Below are positions 13,995 to 16,496 of a stretch of DNA of 16,496 nucleotides, in pieces. Every line of letters begins with the position of its first letter. Positions within the stretch are counted from its first letter, which is position 1. Both the position numbers and the translations under genes were made by a program. The notes beneath the pieces were generated by a model that made no database searches, had not been told where the DNA came from, and saw nothing but the letters and a program-made list of their open reading frames with translations. This DNA comes from an uncultured Oscillospiraceae bacterium (GTDB taxonomy: Bacteria; Bacillota; Clostridia; Oscillospirales; Oscillospiraceae), in the NCBI GenBank assembly GCA_900763965.1, contig CAAFMG010000113.1, positions 1-16,496 on the forward strand, written 5' to 3'.

Positions 13995-14063
13995 GAGAAG
14001 GCGCTGAATAGATCCAATAAGCGGAATCTGTAAAGATGTGGTCTTGACAGCAGTCCCCTGTGA

Positions 14064-14092
14064 TTGCATTTGATATATATGTGTGCTATAAT
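14064..14092 (+). promoter_or_regulatory. Promoter for the MFS transporter gene (extended -10)
   Basis: TTGCAT (14064-14069), a 17-base spacer and TATAAT (14087-14092), with TGC before the -10. The ribosome site AGGAG (14113-14117) lies 10 bases from the ATG. The gene is therefore not dependent on mgtC read-through. Confidence 0.75.
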
Positions 14093-14127
14093 CAACAAGA
14101 TCACAGAAGGGCAGGAGAGATATCCTC

Positions 14128-15342
14128 ATGAATTTGGAAAAGAAAAAGCGCCTGCAAGGGGCAGTGGCCTTTATTACTCTGATGGGCATCGTCAGTCTGT
14201 TTTCGGACATGACCCATGAAGGTGCGCGGAGTATTCTTGGTGAGTACCTGAATCTGGCAGGTGCAACCGGCGCGACCATTGGCTTTGTGTCCGGTGTGGG
14301 AGAGCTGTGTGGTTATTCTCTGCGTTTGCTGTCCGGCATTTTTGCGGATAAAACCAAGAAATACTGGACGCTGGTCATTGCAGGCTATACCTTGCAGGTG
14401 CTGGCGATCCCGGCGCTGGCTTTGATACCGCAAAACGGCTGGATCATTGCCTGTGGGCTTGTGATCCTGGAGCGGGTGGGCAAGGCCATCAAAAAACCGG
14501 CAAAAAATACCCTGGTCAGCTTTGCGGCCAGTGAGATCGGCACAGGCAAGGGATTTGCCTATCAGGAATTTTTGGATCAGCTGGGTGCCTTTTTGGGGCC
14601 GGTGATGCTGTTTTTCATTGCCGCAGTCAAGGGTACCGACAATCTGTTTTCCACCTACCGCATTTGCTTTGCCCTTCTGGGCATCCCGGCGGTGATCACC
14701 ATTTCTCTGGTGGTGCTTGCCAAGGTCAAATATCCCCACCCGGAAATGTTTGAAAAAGCCCAGGCAGCCACGGAAGAATTTCACACTCAGAAGTCCTTCG
14801 TGCTGTACATGATCGCAATCTGCCTGTTTGCCTTTGGCTTTGCCGACTTCACCCTGATTACCCTCCATGCCGCCAAAATGGAGGCATTCCCCGCATCCAC
14901 CCTGAGCCTGCTCTATGCGGCGGCCATGGCGGTGGATGCCTTTGCCGCCCTGTTCTTTGGCTGGCTCTTTGACCGGATCGGGCTGAAGGCTTTGATGCTT
15001 TCCACGCTGTGCAGTGCTTTCTTCTCCTGCTTCATTTTCCTCACCGGAGATCCGGTGCTGATGGGTGTTGGTATTGTATTGTGGGGCGTAGGAATGGGCG
15101 CTCAGGAAAGCATTATGAAAGCTGCCGTCAGTAAGATCATTCCTTCCTCCATGCGCAGTACCGGCTTTGGCATCTTTGAGACCGGCTTCGGCATTGCCTG
15201 GTTCCTGGGCAGCTGGCTACTGGGTGCGCTGTATGATACGAACCCCGGCTGGCTGGTGGTGGTCTCGGTTTCCGTTCAGATCCTGGCCATCGTGTTTTAC
15301 GGCTTCTGCATCCGCAAGCAAAAGGAAGAGACGAACATCTAA
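14128..15342 (+). CDS. MFS transporter, substrate unknown
   Basis: A 404-residue integral membrane protein with about twelve hydrophobic segments in two halves around a central soluble loop (PHPEMFEKAQAATEEFHTQ). It belongs to the branch whose first loop reads SLFSDMTHEGARSILGEYL (about 24-42), with GYSLRLLSGIFADKTKKYW, ERVGKAIKKPAKN and YQEFLDQLGAFLGP further on; these replace the usual MFS motif A. The branch is known mainly from genome surveys and I cannot name the substrate. It has its own promoter. It converges with the regulator on the other strand and shares a bidirectional hairpin with it at 15363-15397. Nearness to metal genes could hint at an ion or drug role, but nothing in the residues shows this. 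Confidence 0.85.
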   Translation: MNLEKKKRLQGAVAFITLMGIVSLFSDMTHEGARSILGEYLNLAGATGATIGFVSGVGELCGYSLRLLSGIFADKTKKYWTLVIAGYTLQVLAIPALALIPQNGWIIACGLVILERVGKAIKKPAKNTLVSFAASEIGTGKGFAYQEFLDQLGAFLGPVMLFFIAAVKGTDNLFSTYRICFALLGIPAVITISLVVLAKVKYPHPEMFEKAQAATEEFHTQKSFVLYMIAICLFAFGFADFTLITLHAAKMEAFPASTLSLLYAAAMAVDAFAALFFGWLFDRIGLKALMLSTLCSAFFSCFIFLTGDPVLMGVGIVLWGVGMGAQESIMKAAVSKIIPSSMRSTGFGIFETGFGIAWFLGSWLLGALYDTNPGWLVVVSVSVQILAIVFYGFCIRKQKEETNI

Positions 15343-15362
15343 CCATGCTACATTTGCATTAC

Positions 15363-15397
15363 AAAAGCCCCCTGCTGCGGTTTTTGCGGCAGGGGGC
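15363..15397 (-). terminator. Terminator of the ArsR-AraC regulator, shared with the convergent MFS gene
   Basis: A nine-base GC stem (GCCCCCTGC, 15367-15375, with GCAGGGGGC, 15389-15397) can extend inward by three pairs. On the minus strand it is followed by TTTTG, so it serves the regulator. On the plus strand it is followed only by an AT-rich stretch, so it should be weaker for the MFS gene. Confidence 0.75.
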
Positions 15398-15410
15398 ATA
15401 TACATATATT

Positions 15411-16151
15411 TTATTTGCAGCAGCCGTCATCCTGGCTGGGGCAGGTGGTGCGATCCTTTCGGTATTCTGTGGGAAGCACCCCAAAGACTTCCTTAAAGGC
15501 GGCAGAAAACCGGCTTTGGCTTTCATAGCCAACCGCCCGGGCGATGGAGGAAATGTCATCCCGGGTCCGGGTCAGCAGCTGGGCGGCTTTATTCATACGG
15601 TGCTGCTTCATGTGGGCGGCAATGGAGGTGCCGTACACCTTTTTGAATTCGGTTTTCAGGGTTGTGGTGTTCATCAGGAACATTTTTGACAGTTCTTCAA
15701 TGGTGATGCGGCTGTCCAGGTTTTCGGTGAGATAGGCATGAACCTTGTGGATGATCTCCTCGGTGGTGGCATCGTAATCCACCGCCTTTTCCGGGCAGGG
15801 GATATCCATGATCTGCTCCATCAGTTCGTGCAGGTGGTGGGCAAGGGGGGTATCCTGCGCACTGTAGAGAACCTCACGGCCGTCGATCCGGCATCGGATC
15901 AACCCTTTTTCATACAGGCTGTGCAGATGGGATGCGGCCTCCTCCTGGGGGATCTGCAACACGGCAGCAGCATTGACAACACAAACCTCCTGATGGGCCA
16001 GCAGCCAGAACAGGCGAATGGTGCTTAGATCCGTCAACTCCTGAAACAGCAGGGAAATGGCGGTAAAATGGGGGATATTCCCTAATTCCGCCTGAAAACT
16101 CTTGGATAATTTTTTGCAGTGATGGGGATGCGGCAACAGAATATCCGACAT
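15411..16151 (-). CDS. Hybrid transcription regulator: ArsR-like winged helix plus AraC-type HTH
   Basis: The 246-residue protein joins two DNA-binding modules. Residues about 38-112 read as an ArsR/SmtB winged helix (DLSTIRLFWLLAHQEVCVV, then SHLHSLYEKGLIRCRIDGREVLYS). Residues about 131-232 are an AraC family double helix-turn-helix (ITIEELSKMFLMNTTTLKTEFKKVYG, and DISSIARAVGYESQSRFSAAFKEVFG). Possible metal ligands are HPHHC at 8-12, C57 in EVCVV (the place of the CadC/ArsR ELCVCDL cysteines), D100 with H105, H106 and H108 near the helix-5 site, and tail cysteines C237, C244 and C245. The start at 16149-16151 follows GAGGTG by 7 bases; an upstream extension through the promoter region is rejected. 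Being divergent from an HMA gene, it is probably a metal-responsive regulator, autoregulated. Confidence 0.85.
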   Translation of the reverse strand: MSDILLPHPHHCKKLSKSFQAELGNIPHFTAISLLFQELTDLSTIRLFWLLAHQEVCVVNAAAVLQIPQEEAASHLHSLYEKGLIRCRIDGREVLYSAQDTPLAHHLHELMEQIMDIPCPEKAVDYDATTEEIIHKVHAYLTENLDSRITIEELSKMFLMNTTTLKTEFKKVYGTSIAAHMKQHRMNKAAQLLTRTRDDISSIARAVGYESQSRFSAAFKEVFGVLPTEYRKDRTTCPSQDDGCCK

Positions 16152-16172
16152 GAACAGCACCTCTTTCGCTTT

Positions 16173-16201
16173 TTTGGAAATACCCTTCGCCCATTTGGAA
16201 A
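16173..16201. promoter_or_regulatory. Candidate operator: two TTTGGAAA direct repeats 21 bases apart
   Basis: TTTGGAAA at 16173-16180 and 16194-16201 are in the same orientation and start exactly 21 bases (two helical turns) apart. They lie just upstream of the -35 of the HMA promoter and inside the leader of the regulator. Spacing and place match AraC-family activator sites. Confidence 0.55.
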
Positions 16202-16218
16202 CATGGTGCGAGCTTTGC

Positions 16219-16247
16219 TTGCATTTTTCTTTCAGGGTCAGTATACT
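16219..16247 (+). promoter_or_regulatory. Promoter for the HMA-domain gene
   Basis: TTGCAT (16219-16224), a 17-base spacer and TATACT (16242-16247). Transcription would begin near 16254, about 105 bases before the ATG. The -35 is weak, as expected for a promoter needing an activator, and the -10 overlaps that of the opposite promoter. Confidence 0.6.
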
Positions 16248-16268
16248 ATATCTATAAGGATTCGGCAA
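16240..16268 (-). promoter_or_regulatory. Promoter for the ArsR-AraC regulator, overlapping the divergent one
   Basis: On the minus strand TTGCCG (16268-16263), a 17-base spacer and TATACT (16245-16240). Both promoters share the palindrome AGTATACT at 16240-16247, so RNA polymerase can occupy only one direction at a time. Confidence 0.55.
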
Positions 16269-16274
16269 GTGCCG
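16263..16274. repeat. Inverted repeat CGGCA-AG-TGCCG
   Basis: Five-base perfect arms overlap the -35 of the regulator's promoter and sit just after the start point of the HMA transcript. A possible ArsR-type dyad; short, so chance is not excluded. Confidence 0.35.
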
Positions 16275-16308
16275 GAACCCAAAAGAAAATGAAAAATGAG
16301 TATGGACG

Positions 16309-16330
16309 GCAAGCAGGGAACCATGCTTGC
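16309..16330 (+). other. Leader hairpin before the HMA-domain gene
   Basis: GCAAGCA (16309-16315) and TGCTTGC (16324-16330) form a seven-base stem with an eight-base loop, ending 14 bases before the AGGGAGG ribosome site (16345-16351). No T-run follows, so it is not a terminator. Confidence 0.4.
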
Positions 16331-16359
16331 AGACGCTCAAAATCAGGGAGGATTTTACC

Positions 16360-16496
16360 ATGAAGAAAACTTACAAGATCGAAGTCGACTGTGCCAACTG
16401 CGCAAACCTGATGGAGGACGCCGCAAAAAAGACTGCCGGTGTTGCCAATGCTACCGTTAACTTTATGACCCAGAAGATGATTGTTGCGTTCGAGGA
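16360..16496 (+). CDS. Heavy-metal-associated (HMA) domain protein, N-terminal part (cut by window edge)
   Basis: Forty-five residues are visible. MKKTYKIEVDCANCANLMED holds a CxxC metal site (C11, C14) in the DCANCA form associated with Zn/Cd/Pb-type P1B ATPases and their chaperones, followed by a typical ferredoxin-like fold (KKTAGVANATVNFMTQKMIVAFE). It is either the first domain of a zinc/cadmium efflux ATPase or a stand-alone metal chaperone of about 70 residues preceding such an ATPase; the window ends too early to tell. The ribosome site AGGGAGG is 8 bases from the ATG. It is divergent from the ArsR-AraC hybrid regulator and shares its operator region, so metal-induced expression is likely. 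Confidence 0.88.
   Translation, partial: MKKTYKIEVDCANCANLMEDAAKKTAGVANATVNFMTQKMIVAFE

Noticed and set aside
12588..14279. 563-codon minus-strand frame across both mgtC genes
   Set aside because: Antisense of two membrane proteins; it spans the promoter of the MFS gene and its product is low-complexity His/Gln-rich.
16152..16361. N-terminal extension of the ArsR-AraC regulator by 70 residues
   Set aside because: It would cover both divergent promoters and the operator repeats; the ATG at 16149-16151 has GAGGTG at 7 bases.

Overview
This window looks like a moderately GC-rich chromosomal segment of an anaerobic Clostridia-type Firmicute, probably a gut Oscillospirales/Ruminococcaceae relative. 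The grounds are strong AGGAGG-type ribosome binding sites, many extended -10 promoters (TGnTATAAT-like), GTG/TTG starts, a one-piece tmRNA with a tag ending VALAA, and household proteins of clostridial type. The taxonomic call is inference from style and gene content, not from a marker search. Fourteen complete protein genes, two truncated ones and one tmRNA fill almost all of the sequence; no stretch over 300 bases is without a gene.

Left arm (1-4392, minus strand). A tight run reads thymidylate kinase-like, DJ-1/PfpI-like, endolytic transglycosylase MltG, peptidase U32 (tRNA hydroxylation type), then a GNAT acetyltransferase cut by the window edge. Gaps are 2-38 bases, so this is probably one operon driven by an extended -10 promoter near 4434-4462. 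Across a divergent promoter region, a DEAD-box RNA helicase and a diverged DprA/Smf-like protein run on the plus strand with overlapping stop and start codons.

Middle (6799-11801, plus strand). UDP-galactopyranose mutase plus a family 2 glycosyltransferase form a surface-glycan pair that ends at a terminator. A secreted protein with an SAGC motif and a C-terminal SH3-like region has its own strong promoter. Then comes a trans-translation cluster: smpB, a cyclophilin peptidyl-prolyl isomerase and ssrA (tmRNA), possibly co-transcribed.

Right arm (11802-16496). Just beyond the tmRNA terminator lies an AT-richer orphan gene, then a 212-base leader with repeats and a strong terminator hairpin ending about 20 bases before the start of the first of two tandem MgtC/SapB genes. 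That placement implies conditional read-through (attenuation) of the mgtC pair. An MFS transporter follows. Converging on it is a regulator that joins an ArsR-like winged helix to an AraC-type DNA-binding domain and carries a Cys-rich tail. It is divergent from the start of a heavy-metal-associated domain gene. The shared intergenic region has two back-to-back promoters overlapping on one palindromic -10, and an 8-base direct repeat spaced exactly 21 bases. This looks like a metal-responsive switch with an unusual hybrid sensor.

I see no CRISPR array, no insertion sequence, no rRNA or tRNA genes and no phage genes. The strongest leads are the ArsR-AraC hybrid with its operator layout, the mgtC leader attenuator, and the orphan gene at the tmRNA 3' end.
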